The translations under genes and the position numbers were made by a program. Of a stretch of 17,330 nucleotides of DNA, positions 6,328 through 13,086 are shown one piece after another (position 1 is the first letter of the stretch; the number at the start of each line of letters is the position of its first letter). This DNA is from Actinomycetota bacterium (lineage in GTDB: Bacteria; Actinomycetota; Actinomycetes; S36-B12). The stretch is from positions 1-17,330 of the forward strand of contig RGQW01000015.1 of assembly GCA_010029945.1 (NCBI GenBank), read 5' to 3'. The notes under the pieces were generated by a model. That model saw only the letters and a list, made by a program, of their open reading frames with translations, was not told the origin of the DNA and ran no database searches.

Positions 6328-7775
6328 GTGTCTGCATCCCGAGTATTGATCGCTGAAGAACTGTCTCCTGCAACCGTCGAGGCCCTGGGCCCGGACTTCG
6401 AGGTGGTTCGCTGCGATGGAGCAAATCGCGATGAGTTGATTCCGGCGATCGCGGATGTCGATGCCATCTTGGTCCGTTCGGCGACGAAGGTTGACGCGGA
6501 AGCCATCGCAGCCGCGAAGCGCCTGAAGGTCATCGCGCGCGCGGGCGTTGGACTAGACAACGTCGACGTCAAGGCCGCCACCCAAGCGGGTGTCATGGTG
6601 GTGAACGCACCCACCTCCAACATCGTCAGCGCCGCGGAATTGGCGGTGGGACTGTTGCTCGCGAGCGCGCGCAACATTGTGCCCGCGAATTCCGCGCTGC
6701 ACCGTGGTGAGTGGAAGCGCTCCAAGTACACCGGCGTCGAAGTTGCGGACAAGACCGTCGGCATTGTGGGGCTCGGCCGGATCGGAATCCTCGTTGCCCA
6801 GCGCCTCGCCGCGTTCGGTGTGAACCTGATCGCGTATGACCCCTACGTTCAGCCGGCGCGAGCGGCCCAGCTGGGTGTGCACATGGTCACCCTCGATGAA
6901 TTACTGGCCGACGCCGACTTCATCACCGTGCACCTGCCCAAGACGCCGGAGACCGTCGGCCTCATTGGGGAAGAAGCGCTGAGCAAGGTGAAGCCGACCG
7001 TTCACATCATCAATGCTGCGCGCGGCGGAATCGTGGATGAAGAAGCGCTGTTCACTGCGATGACCGAAGGCCGGGTCGCCGGAGCCGGTCTCGACGTCTA
7101 CGCGTCGGAGCCGTGTACGGACTCGCCGCTGTTCACTCTGGAGAACGTCGTGGCGTCAAGGCGGTCCTACCGCTGGCCGAGCGGATCGGCGCGGTTGCCT
7201 GCGGATTGGCGACCGCTGCCGTCGAGCGAGTGGATATCGAAGTCCTCGGCGAGATCGTCGACCATGACGTGCGCGTGCTTGAACTGTCCGCTCTCAAGGG
7301 AGTTTTCCAAGTTCTCATTCACGATCCGGTGTCGTATGTGAATGCACCAGTGCTTGCCGAGCAGCGTGGAGTGGACGTTGCCTTGACAACGCAAACCGCA
7401 AGCGGTGATCACCGTTCCCTGGTGCGCGTCAAGTTGACCCTGACCGACGGTTCAACCGTGCGGGTGGGCGGCACGGTGGCGAGCCCGCGACAGATCGGCA
7501 AGATCGTGGAGGTCGACGATTTCGATGTCGACGTACCGCTCAGCGATCATCTGGCCTTCTTCCGTTACCACGATAAGCCGGGCGTTGTTGGCATCGTCGG
7601 AAACCTCTTGGGGGACGCGGGCATCAACATCGGTGGCATGCAGGTGAGTCGCGACGATAGTGAGCACGCGCTGATTGTTCTCACGGTTGATTCGCCGATC
7701 CCCGCCGAATTGTTGGACCAGATCACGGACAACATCGGTGCGCACTCCGGCCGTTTCGTGACGCTGATCTCCTAA
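6328..7775 (+). pseudogene. serA: D-3-phosphoglycerate dehydrogenase, broken by an internal deletion and frameshift
   Basis: SerA oxidises 3-phosphoglycerate to phosphohydroxypyruvate, the first step of serine synthesis. The first part (6328-7152, about 275 codons) has the substrate and NAD domains: AGVGLDNVDVKAA, the Rossmann GLGRIG at 148-153, NAARGGIVDEEAL and GLDVYASEPCTDSPLF. After LENVV (7141-7152) the expected TPHLGAST segment, which holds the catalytic His, is absent. The remainder resumes in another frame at about 7155 (VKAVLPLAERIGAVACGL) and runs through the intervening domain to a C-terminal ACT domain (FRYHDKPGVVGIVGNLLGDAGINIGGMQVS) ending at 7775. The two parts total about 481 codons against roughly 528 for this family, so about 47 codons plus the frame are lost, with a length of the 3n+1 class. 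It is either a true pseudogene or an assembly error. Confidence 0.85.
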
Positions 7776-7864
7776 AGCCGCTTTCCTGTAGCCGCTGTCA
7801 GTAACGCCCCTCGCGTGTGCGCCCCGCGCGGCGTGAGTGACGTCCGGCAGCCATGGGAACTCGT

Positions 7865-9610
7865 TTAGTCGTCTCGCTGCGCTCGATTCACAGCGCTGAT
7901 GATTCCCTTCAGTGACGCGGTGGTGATCGATGGATCGATGCCGACACCCCACAGCACGCGACCGGCCACCGCGCACTCGAGATAGGCCGCTGCTCGCGCA
8001 TCCCCGCCGGCACTCATGGCGTGCTCGGCGTAGTCCAAGACGCGAACGTCCACGCCGTGCGTAGACAACGCTTCGCAGAAGGCGGCGATAGGTCCGTTGC
8101 CGACACCGCTGATGGCCACCTCGTTGCCTGCGTCGTTCATGACGACATTGACCGTTGTCTCGCCGTCAACCGCGGAATCTTGCTGAACAGAGACCAGGGA
8201 GAAGCGCCCCCAGGGTGCGTCGGGATTGGGAAGGTATTCGTCGGTGAACGCCGACCACATGTCCTCCGGCGATACTTCCCCGCCCTCGGAGTCGGTCAGA
8301 TGCTGAATCACCTGCGAGAACTCGATCTGGAGTCGGCGGGGTAGATCAAGACTGTTCTCGGTCCTCATGATGTAGGCCACGCCGCCCTTGCCGGACTGAG
8401 AATTGACGCGGATGACAGCTTCGTACGTTCGGCCGACGTCTTTCGGATCAATGGGCAGGTAAGGAACCGCCCATTGATAAGAGTCGACATCCACACCGTC
8501 GGCGTCCGCGTCGGACTGCATGGCATTGAGGCCCTTGTTGATCGCGTCCTGGTGCGACCCGGAGAAGGCGGTGTAGACGAGATCGCCGCCGTAGGGATGG
8601 CGTTCATGAACGGGGATCTGATTGCAGTACTCGACCGTTCGTCGAATGTGGTCGATATCCGAGAAGTCGATTTGCGGATCCATCCCTTGGCTGAACACGT
8701 TCAAGCCGAGAGTCACCAGGCATACGTTGCCGGTGCGCTCGCCGTTTCCGAAAAGGCAGCCTTCGATGCGGTCGGCCCCTGCCATGTAGCCCAGTTCGGC
8801 GGCCGCTACTGCCGTTCCACGATCGTTGTGTGGATGCAGGGACAAGACAATGGAGTCGCGGCGTGCGAGGTTGCGGTGCATCCACTCGATGGAATCGGCG
8901 TACACGTTCGGGGTCGCCATTTCCACCGTGGCGGGGAGGTTCAAAATCACCTTCCGGTCGGGCGTCGGTTGCCACACGTCGGTCACCGCATTGCAGATCT
9001 CGAGGGCGAATTCCAATTCGGTGCCGGTGTAGGACTCGGGGGAGTACTGGAAGTAGACCTCGGTCTCACCCTTCATCTCGTCGGCGAATTTTTGACACAA
9101 CTGAGCTCCGTGGACCGCAATATCGGTGATCCCGGCCTTATCGAGACCGAAGACCACGCGACGCTGAAGAGTTGACGTCGAGTTGTAGAGGTGAACGATC
9201 GCTTGCTTGGCGCCGCGGATCGATTCGAACGTGCGCTCGATCAGCGCCTCCCGGGACTGCGTCAGCACCTGAATGACCACGTCGTCCGGGATGAGGTCTT
9301 CCTCGATGATCTGTCGCACGAAATCGAAATCGGTCTGCGAGGCTGACGGGAAGCCGACTTCGATTTCCTTGTAGCCCATATCGACAAGAAGTTGAAACAT
9401 GCGCAGTTTCCGCTGCGGCGTCATGGGGTCGATGAGTGCCTGGTTGCCGTCTCGAAGGTCGACCGCGCACCAGCGCGGAGCCTCGGTGATGACGGCGTTG
9501 GGCCAGGTGCGATCGGGCAGATCGATGGGGGTGAAGGGCTGGTAGCGGGCGTAAGGCATGGCCGACGGCTTTTGAGCGTTGGCCTTCTCGTATTCGTTTG
9601 CGTTTGTCAC
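7865..9610 (-). CDS. leuA: 2-isopropylmalate synthase
   Basis: 581 residues, the long actinobacterial form. It condenses acetyl-CoA with 2-oxoisovalerate, committing carbon to leucine. Residues 51-59 carry the signature DLRDGNQAL, followed by the TIM barrel with EVGFPSASQTDFDFV and the metal-binding HPHND motif before GTAVAAAELGYMAGADRIEGCLFGNGERTGN. The C-terminal third is the LeuA dimerisation/leucine-binding domain (SGVGNGPIAAFCEAL). I chose the GTG at 9610 because a perfect GAGGAG lies 6 nt upstream (9617-9622); an upstream in-frame ATG at 9631 and a start at 9655 lack this. It is transcribed opposite to its neighbours, convergent with serA and divergent from leuB, and preceded by a Leu-rich leader peptide. 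The gene is intact. Confidence 0.96.
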   Translation of the reverse strand: MTNANEYEKANAQKPSAMPYARYQPFTPIDLPDRTWPNAVITEAPRWCAVDLRDGNQALIDPMTPQRKLRMFQLLVDMGYKEIEVGFPSASQTDFDFVRQIIEEDLIPDDVVIQVLTQSREALIERTFESIRGAKQAIVHLYNSTSTLQRRVVFGLDKAGITDIAVHGAQLCQKFADEMKGETEVYFQYSPESYTGTELEFALEICNAVTDVWQPTPDRKVILNLPATVEMATPNVYADSIEWMHRNLARRDSIVLSLHPHNDRGTAVAAAELGYMAGADRIEGCLFGNGERTGNVCLVTLGLNVFSQGMDPQIDFSDIDHIRRTVEYCNQIPVHERHPYGGDLVYTAFSGSHQDAINKGLNAMQSDADADGVDVDSYQWAVPYLPIDPKDVGRTYEAVIRVNSQSGKGGVAYIMRTENSLDLPRRLQIEFSQVIQHLTDSEGGEVSPEDMWSAFTDEYLPNPDAPWGRFSLVSVQQDSAVDGETTVNVVMNDAGNEVAISGVGNGPIAAFCEALSTHGVDVRVLDYAEHAMSAGGDARAAAYLECAVAGRVLWGVGIDPSITTASLKGIISAVNRAQRDD

Positions 9611-9616
9611 GACGTG

Positions 9617-9690
9617 CTCCTCGTTCGACATGGGGGCCGGGGGCCGGCCACGCACAACCTCCGCGACGAGGAGGCCGGTAACTAGGCCTC
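9617..9690 (-). promoter_or_regulatory. Candidate translational attenuator of leuA (alternative RNA pairings over the Shine-Dalgarno)
   Basis: In the minus-strand RNA, CUCCUCGU (9673 to 9666) is perfectly complementary over 8 nt to ACGAGGAG (9624 to 9617), which contains the leuA Shine-Dalgarno. A competing hairpin pairs GAGGCC (9690 to 9685) with GGCCUC (9676 to 9671), using three of the same bases. The first arm, GAGGCC, is also the last two codons of the leader peptide. A ribosome stalled on the Leu codons would leave this hairpin free to form and expose the Shine-Dalgarno; one reaching the stop would mask the arm and let the blocking pairing form. No U-tract terminator is visible. Conserved leader elements before leuA are known in Actinobacteria; this reading of the pairing is inference. 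Confidence 0.6.
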
Positions 9691-9723
9691 GCCGCGGCTG
9701 CGAAGGAGCAGGAGCGAACGCAT
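9682..9723 (-). CDS. leuA leader peptide (MRSLLLLRSRGEA)
   Basis: A 13-residue frame on the minus strand from ATG (9723) to TAG (9682-9684), with four consecutive leucine codons (CTC CTG CTC CTT) at residues 4-7. Its ATG lies 6 nt after a TAATCT box, so it is probably translated from the very 5' end of the transcript. It lies about 70 nt before the leuA start and overlaps the first arm of a hairpin that competes with Shine-Dalgarno pairing. The obvious role is sensing leucyl-tRNA supply to set leuA expression. Confidence 0.8.
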   Translation of the reverse strand: MRSLLLLRSRGEA

Positions 9724-9760
9724 GGGAGGAGATTACCAGCGTGCCCGTGGGGCGTTACAA
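9724..9760 (-). promoter_or_regulatory. Putative promoter of leuA and its leader peptide
   Basis: On the minus strand, TTGTAA (9760 to 9755) and TAATCT (9735 to 9730) form -35/-10 candidates with a 19-bp spacer, a little long. The leader ATG follows 6 nt after the -10. The -10 and its distance to the ATG are the stronger part of the evidence. Confidence 0.5.
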
Positions 9761-9791
9761 ACCGTCGGCCTGCGGATGCAGCGAGTTAGTA

Positions 9792-9821
9792 GGTAACCAG
9801 TCAGTGGGTAACGAGTCAGTA
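9792..9821. repeat. 15-bp tandem repeat in the leuA-leuB divergent region
   Basis: GGTAACCAGTCAGTG (9792-9806) is followed directly by GGTAACGAGTCAGTA (9807-9821), two mismatches. A partial third copy, gagttagta, lies at 9783-9791. The array abuts the putative leuB -10 (TAGGCT, 9820-9825). It could be a protein-binding site or simple slippage. Confidence 0.75.
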
Positions 9822-9833
9822 GGCTCTCCGACC
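9820..9833 (+). promoter_or_regulatory. Putative -10 box before leuB
   Basis: TAGGCT (9820-9825) with 8 nt to the leuB ATG. No clear -35 or Shine-Dalgarno is visible. It fits the leaderless pattern seen before other genes in the window. Confidence 0.35.
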
Positions 9834-10883
9834 ATGGCTCGAGATCTAAACCTTGCTTTGATTCCCGGAGACGGCATCGGCACCGAAGTGGTGGCTGAAG
9901 CGATGAAGGTCCTCGACGCCGTTGCCCCGAAGGCGGGGATCAACGTCTCGACCACGCACTATGACTTGGGGGCAACGCGATACAACGCCACCGGGGAACT
10001 GCTCCCGGATGCTGTTATCGAGGAACTGCGAACCAGTGATGCCATTTTGCTCGGGGCCATAGGCGACCCCTCCGTTCCGCCCGGAGTCCTCGAGCGTGGT
10101 GTTCTGCTGCCCTTGCGTTTCGTGATGGATCACCACGTGAACCTCAGGCCGGTCAAGTTGTATCCCGGCGTCCAGGGGCCACTTGCGGGTGGAAAGACGA
10201 TCGACTTCGTCGTGTGCCGTGAGGGCACGGAGGGCCCGTACGTCGGGGCCGGGGGTGTGTTGCGTCGAGACACTCCCCAGGAAGTGGCGACCGAGGAAAG
10301 CTTGAACACCGCCTTTGGCGTGGAGCGGATTGTTCGTGATGCCTTCGACCGTGCAACCAAGAGGCGCAAGCACGTGACGCTGGTGCACAAGACCAACGTC
10401 TTGACGAACGCCGGATCTTTGTGGAAGCGGACCTTTGATCGCGTTGCGTCAGAATTCGATGACGTGGCCACGGATTACCAGCACGTCGATGCAGCGGCGA
10501 TGTTCTTCATCACCAACCCCGATCGATTCGACGTTGTCGTCACAGACAATCTGTTCGGCGACATCTTGACCGACATCGGAGCTGCCATCGGTGGAGGAAT
10601 CGGGCTGGCGGCCAGCGGAAACATCGATCCGTCTCGATCGAACCCGTCGATGTTCGAGCCAGTGCATGGTTCGGCTCCCGACATCGCAGGGCAGGGCAAG
10701 GCCGATCCGACGGCGACCGTCATGTCCTTGGCCATGCTGCTCGACCATGTCGGGGAGAGCGAAGCATCCGCGTGGGTGGAGGCTGCGGTGGCTGCTGACT
10801 TAGAGGCGCGGGGCGATGAGGCTCGCTCGACGTCGCAGATCGGCGATGCGCTCGCAGCGGGAGCGCTCGCGCAAGCGCGCTAG
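9834..10883 (+). CDS. leuB: 3-isopropylmalate dehydrogenase
   Basis: 349 residues, normal length. It oxidatively decarboxylates 3-isopropylmalate with NAD+ in leucine synthesis and, in the citramalate route, acts on the methylmalate intermediate leading to 2-oxobutyrate. The N-terminus LALIPGDGIGTEV is the family start, so the ATG at 9834 was taken although the frame is open further upstream. Other motifs are the substrate Arg cluster near RFVMDHHVNLRPVKLYPG, KTNVLTNAGSLWKR, the dehydrogenase signature DNLFGDILTDIGAAIGGG, and the cofactor loop FEPVHGSAPDIAGQGKADP. The last codons are alanine-rich. It is divergent from leuA with a 223-bp shared promoter region. Intact. Confidence 0.96.
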   Translation: MARDLNLALIPGDGIGTEVVAEAMKVLDAVAPKAGINVSTTHYDLGATRYNATGELLPDAVIEELRTSDAILLGAIGDPSVPPGVLERGVLLPLRFVMDHHVNLRPVKLYPGVQGPLAGGKTIDFVVCREGTEGPYVGAGGVLRRDTPQEVATEESLNTAFGVERIVRDAFDRATKRRKHVTLVHKTNVLTNAGSLWKRTFDRVASEFDDVATDYQHVDAAAMFFITNPDRFDVVVTDNLFGDILTDIGAAIGGGIGLAASGNIDPSRSNPSMFEPVHGSAPDIAGQGKADPTATVMSLAMLLDHVGESEASAWVEAAVAADLEARGDEARSTSQIGDALAAGALAQAR

Positions 10884-10900
10884 CGCGTATCCTGAAGGGC

Positions 10901-11041
10901 ATGAGCAGCCACGAGCAGGTAGCGCTTGATGCTGAGTCACGTGAGCTGGCGCGGTTGATGGGTGAGCGGCTGGAGCAGGGATTCGCCTTGAGTTCCTTCG
11001 CATCTGAGTTAGCGGGCAAGGCCCAGCGCGATGAGGTTTGA
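10901..11041 (+). CDS. Small hypothetical protein (46 aa), first gene of an islet with a nucleotidyltransferase
   Basis: A 46-residue frame starting MSSHEQVALD and ending GKAQRDEV. It is predicted largely helical, acidic and Gln/Glu-rich, with no cysteine or membrane segment, and I do not recognise a family. TATCCT (10888-10893) lies 7 nt before the ATG, consistent with its own promoter and leaderless start. It overlaps the next gene by 11 bp in another frame, so the two are very probably coupled. A small protein overlapping a minimal nucleotidyltransferase suggests an antitoxin-like or partner role, but this is only inferred from the arrangement. Confidence 0.6.
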   Translation: MSSHEQVALDAESRELARLMGERLEQGFALSSFASELAGKAQRDEV

Positions 11042-11510
11042 TCCAGCGCGGATATTCCAGACCCTCGACGACTATGGCGTCGACTACCTGACAATCGGTG
11101 GCTGGGCTGTCGTCGCTCACGGTTATGTGCGGGCAACCGTGGACATTGATTTCGTCGCAGATCAAGAGCGCGACAATATCGAGCGCTTAGCTCGCGCCTT
11201 GGCGTCCATGGGCGCTCGACTTCGTGGAATCGACGCCGACAAACTCGATATCGATCTCACAGACCCAGACGTTCTCGGTAACGGGGCGTCATTCACGATG
11301 GAAACGGACTTCGGGCCAGTGGATTTCCTCAATGATGTGCCAGGTGCAGAGCCCTATGCACAAATGCGAGATCGAAGCATTGAGACCTCAGCTGCGGGAG
11401 TTCGCATCCGAGTCGTCGGGTTTGACGATTTGATCGCCATGAAGGAAGCCTCGGGCAGGGATCGTGATCACCTCGATGTTCGAGAGTTGAAACGCCCATC
11501 CGATTCCTGA
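11031..11510 (+). CDS. Minimal nucleotidyltransferase-fold protein (AbiEii/DUF6036-like)
   Basis: 159 residues of the minimal nucleotidyltransferase superfamily. The motif GGWAVVAHGYVRATVDIDF gives the G23-G24 turn and the metal-binding pair D38 and D40; a third acidic residue is likely D98 in DFGPVDFL. The C-terminal segment (DDLIAMKEASGRDRDHLDVREL) has the K-x4-GR-x-D-x2-D pattern of this group. Relatives act as toxins or antitoxins (AbiE and MNT-type systems) or antibiotic adenylyltransferases; the substrate is unknown here. It overlaps the 46-aa gene and is wedged between leuB and ilvE, which suggests an acquired two-gene cassette. No HEPN partner or toxin gene is visible next to it. Confidence 0.8.
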   Translation: MRFDPARIFQTLDDYGVDYLTIGGWAVVAHGYVRATVDIDFVADQERDNIERLARALASMGARLRGIDADKLDIDLTDPDVLGNGASFTMETDFGPVDFLNDVPGAEPYAQMRDRSIETSAAGVRIRVVGFDDLIAMKEASGRDRDHLDVRELKRPSDS

Positions 11511-11555
11511 ACGGCTGACTTACCGCTAGCGTTAGCCCTTCGCGGAAGGTGGATC

Positions 11556-12530
11556 ATGACTGCAACGGATGCGGCCACGGGGCTGTGGGACATATCGATG
11601 AATCCGTCGACGTCCCCGATGCTGAGCGAGGAGCGAGATGCGATCTTGGCGAATCCGGGATTTGGCGGACACTTCACCGACAACATGGTCCGAGCCAAGT
11701 GGACGGCCGACAAGGGCTGGCATGACGCCGAGCTCGTCGCCTACGGACCCTTGCTTTTGGATCCGGCTACCAACTTCATCCACTACGGCCAGGCGATCTT
11801 CGAAGGATTGAAGGCATACCGGCACGCCCGTGAGGCGGAGAAGACCCTCTACCTTCGACCCTTCATGTTCTCAACGGAGATCGGTCTGGGAGTCAAGCCC
11901 GCAGACAGCTACGAATACCTGTTGATCGCATCCCCGGCTGGCGCCTATTGGCCGAAAGGCCTCAAGCCGGTCAGCGTGTGGTTGTCCGATGACTACGTCC
12001 GCGCGGCCCCCGGAGGGACCGGAGAAGCCAAGTGCGCGGGAAACTATGCGGCGTCGTTGATCGCGCAGGCGGAGGCTTCCCAGCACGGTTGCGATCAGGT
12101 CGTGTGGTTGGACGCTGCCGAACGCCAGTGGATCGAAGAGATGGGCGGGATGAACCTCTATTTCGTGTACGGGTCGGGAGACTCCGCACGGCTCGTTACC
12201 CCGCGCTTAACCGGTTCGCTGCTACCGGGCATCACCCGTGATTCGCTCTTGACCGTTGCTGCGGATCTGGGAATGCGTGCGGATGAGGGTCAGATCAGCG
12301 TGGAGGACTGGAAGGCTGGCTGCGAGTCCGGCGAGATCACCGAGGTGTTCGCCTGCGGGACGGCAGCCGTGATCACACCGGTCGGAGAGGTCAAGTCACG
12401 GACCAATGGATCGTGGGCCGTGGCCGATGGCGGCACCGGGCCGGTGACGTCGCGCCTACGCCAGGAACTGCTGGATATCCAGACCGGGGAGATTCCTGAC
12501 CACCACAACTGGCTGCACGCGATCTGCTGA
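11556..12530 (+). CDS. ilvE: Branched-chain amino acid aminotransferase with an internal in-frame deletion
   Basis: IlvE is the PLP enzyme transferring amino groups between glutamate and the Val, Leu and Ile keto acids. This frame has 324 codons against about 365-370 in actinobacterial relatives. The N-terminus (NPGFGGHFTDNMVRAKWT) through GQAIFEGLKAYRHA is normal, then it jumps to EKTLYLRPFMFSTEIGLGV; the roughly 49 residues that normally lie between (a FRP-x-NA-x-R region and the following helices) are absent, junction near 11820-11835. That segment carries the Arg contacting the PLP phosphate. The PLP Lys is present in GEAKCAGNYAASL, as are EEMGGMNLYFV and EVFACGTAAVITPVG. GGAAGG (11544-11549) precedes the ATG. 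As written the enzyme is probably inactive; an assembly deletion is possible. Confidence 0.88.
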   Translation: MTATDAATGLWDISMNPSTSPMLSEERDAILANPGFGGHFTDNMVRAKWTADKGWHDAELVAYGPLLLDPATNFIHYGQAIFEGLKAYRHAREAEKTLYLRPFMFSTEIGLGVKPADSYEYLLIASPAGAYWPKGLKPVSVWLSDDYVRAAPGGTGEAKCAGNYAASLIAQAEASQHGCDQVVWLDAAERQWIEEMGGMNLYFVYGSGDSARLVTPRLTGSLLPGITRDSLLTVAADLGMRADEGQISVEDWKAGCESGEITEVFACGTAAVITPVGEVKSRTNGSWAVADGGTGPVTSRLRQELLDIQTGEIPDHHNWLHAIC

Positions 12531-12542
12531 TCGGGCCCCACC

Positions 12543-12833
12543 GTGGAATGGGACTTCGAGGCCGAGGTGTGGCTGTGGAAGTCCGACGCTGCATGGCATT
12601 TCCTCACGCTTGCGCAGGATGTAGCCGATGAGATCGAAGATATGCCGATCAGTCGAGGTGGCTTCGGGTCCCTGCGCGTCGAAGTCACGATCGGCTCGAG
12701 CTCCTGGGGAACGTCGATCTTTCCCAGCAAGGAGTTAGGCAGTTTCCTCCTTCCGCTGAAGAAGCCGGTGCGTGAAACCGAAGGGCTGGGAGTGGGGGAC
12801 GTGTGCCGCGTCCACCTGCGGATTGCCGAATAG
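12543..12833 (+). CDS. DUF1905 domain protein
   Basis: 96 residues, one complete DUF1905 domain: WHFLTLAQDVADEIEDM, then GGFGSLRVEVTIGSSSWGTSIFPSKELGSFLLPLKKPVRETEGLGVGD, ending in a beta strand. The domain is a small barrel of unknown biochemical role, often beside or fused to an OmdA-like domain; no such partner is here. The GTG start lies 12 bp after ilvE with no clear ribosome site, so it is probably read with ilvE. Downstream comes the cimA leader region. Confidence 0.85.
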   Translation: MEWDFEAEVWLWKSDAAWHFLTLAQDVADEIEDMPISRGGFGSLRVEVTIGSSSWGTSIFPSKELGSFLLPLKKPVRETEGLGVGDVCRVHLRIAE

Positions 12834-12963
12834 TCGGGGCGTCCTTGCTCTCCCTTGGGCCCTTAGGGACAGGCACAGGAGCGAGGGCTCGTCCTCGCGC
12901 GAGCCATCAGGTATTTCCGCAGTTTCACCAACACCACCCTGCGTCTTCGTGGGGTATGGCAAG

Positions 12964-13014
12964 ATGAGCCTCGTGCGTAACACAATCATCACCAGCATCA
13001 TCATCATTACTTAG
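12964..13014 (+). CDS. cimA leader peptide (MSLVRNTIITSIIIIT)
   Basis: A 16-codon frame ATG to TAG with six isoleucine codons, arranged Ile-Ile-Thr-Ser-Ile-Ile-Ile-Ile-Thr, plus one Leu and one Val. The stop codon TAG is the beginning of a perfect 11-bp hairpin (13013-13038) and an intrinsic terminator (13039-13065) follows before the cimA start. This is the textbook layout of an isoleucine-sensing transcription attenuator, placed before a gene that feeds isoleucine synthesis. An in-frame open stretch continues upstream, so the exact start (this ATG, or GTG at 12973) is not certain. TATGGC (12955-12960) is a weak -10 candidate; no clear -35 is seen. Confidence 0.8.
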   Translation: MSLVRNTIITSIIIIT

Positions 13015-13038
13015 CGCGTCGAGTTTCCTCGACGCGCT
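13013..13038 (+). promoter_or_regulatory. Leader hairpin of the cimA attenuator
   Basis: AGCGCGTCGAG (13013-13023) and CTCGACGCGCT (13028-13038) form a perfect 11-bp stem with a TTTC loop. The 5' arm starts inside the leader stop codon. CCTCG (13027-13031) can alternatively pair with CGAGG (13052-13056) in the terminator, a candidate antiterminator contact. Confidence 0.75.
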
Positions 13039-13065
13039 GCCCTTCGCCAAGCGAGGGGCTTTTTT
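13039..13065 (+). terminator. Intrinsic terminator upstream of cimA
   Basis: GCCCTTCGC (13039-13047), loop CAA, GCGAGGGGC (13051-13059): nine pairs including one G-U, followed at once by six T residues (13060-13065). It lies between the Ile-rich leader and the cimA ribosome site, so it should act as the attenuator. Confidence 0.88.
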
Positions 13066-13086
13066 GATGGTGAGAGAGAAGGAGAA

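Noticed and set aside
7113..7775. A separate 220-residue ACT-domain gene
   Set aside because: Its first residues are out-of-frame serA sequence and from about 7155 it matches the C-terminal part of SerA, so it is the second fragment of a broken serA, not an independent gene.
7776..7864. Terminator between convergent serA and leuA
   Set aside because: No stable stem followed by a T- or A-tract on either strand could be found in this 89-bp gap.
10901..11510. Complete known AbiE or MNT-HEPN toxin-antitoxin system
   Set aside because: No HEPN or AbiEi-like partner is encoded; only the nucleotidyltransferase and an unrecognised 46-aa protein are present.
12886..12905. GGCTCG/CGAGCC inverted repeat after the DUF1905 gene as a terminator
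   Set aside because: The stem is only 6 bp with an 8-nt loop and no T-tract follows; too weak to call.
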